Source: Pseudomonas viridiflava (GTDB lineage: Bacteria > Pseudomonadota > Gammaproteobacteria > Pseudomonadales > Pseudomonadaceae). From it: 52,553 nucleotides of DNA. Position numbers and translations under genes: made by a program. The stretch lies in NCBI RefSeq assembly GCF_001642795.1, contig NZ_LKEH01000017.1, forward strand, positions 158,824 through 211,376, read 5' to 3'. Shown one piece after another: positions 52,451-52,553 of the stretch (positions are counted from its first letter, which is position 1; every line of letters starts with the position of its first letter). The notes under the pieces were generated by a model that was given only the letters and a program-made list of their open reading frames with translations, searched no databases and was not told the origin of the DNA.

Positions 52451-52553
52451 ATCTGGCTATCCGGAGAGGCAGCGGTATTGATGTGCTTTTGTAGCGCGAT
52501 GGCATGAACACCGCAGATCGCGACGTGGGTGAAGGCTGAGTCCTGGCGCTGAT

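Noticed and set aside
1..52553. CRISPR arrays, tRNA or rRNA genes, insertion sequences and integrase genes bounding the T3SS
   Set aside because: I looked for regularly spaced repeats, transposase or integrase words and tRNA-like cloverleaf ends and saw none, so I cannot define the cluster as an integrated island.

Overview
The window is about 52.5 kb of GC-rich chromosome. Gene content, the Mqo type, the MipA/two-component pair, the REP-like palindromes and a second (rhizobial-type) type III secretion system all point to a fluorescent pseudomonad, most likely the Pseudomonas syringae complex. That placement is inferred from gene families; no marker gene such as rRNA is present. I saw no tRNA, rRNA, insertion sequence, integrase or CRISPR array.

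Layout: (1) 1-250, REP-like inverted pair and pieces of a dispersed repeat. (2) 269-6463, a flavin reductase-like gene, a MobA-like nucleotidyltransferase, and a four-gene operon for a periplasmic molybdenum aldehyde oxidoreductase (paoABCD type). (3) 6464-7449, almost 1 kb without a convincing gene. (4) 7450-9096, malate:quinone oxidoreductase with a strong terminator. (5) 9634-12453, a 939-residue winged-helix/NTPase regulator convergent with the secretion cluster. (6) 12470-32327, a complete-looking type III secretion system of the Rhizobium family (the type known as T3SS-2 in some P. syringae strains). (7) 32389-40419, housekeeping and accessory genes (VOC protein, LysR regulator, DUF72, HhH protein, CAP-domain protein, metallo-hydrolase, amino-acid permease). 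(8) 40409-47643, a tripartite RND efflux operon with nitroreductase and a divergent TetR regulator. (9) 47744-50595, a MipA/OmpV protein with a two-component system. (10) 50612-52159, a diguanylate cyclase, followed by a dispersed-repeat copy.

The secretion cluster is the main interest. One reverse-strand operon runs from a 53-residue candidate needle/pilin gene through sctD, an unknown gene, a TPR gene, sctV, a CpaC-type secretin (sctC2) and a CpaD-like lipoprotein. A second reverse-strand operon runs sctC1, a 72-residue gene, sctI, J, K, L, N, O, Q, R, S, T, U. Between them a forward-strand TadD-like TPR lipoprotein is encoded. A very large HrpK-type protein with six about 72-residue repeats is divergent from the first operon. 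The outer-membrane part is a hybrid: a T3SS-type N-domain protein (C1) plus CpaC, CpaD and TadD-like parts resembling those of Tad pili. SctU lacks the NPTH autocleavage motif (IGGN instead), and no sctP is visible in its usual place between sctO and sctQ, so the usual substrate-switch machinery may be absent. I see no hrp box at the operon starts. Instead a nearly identical 16-bp direct repeat occurs twice in the AT-rich region between the divergent hrpK-like and needle genes.
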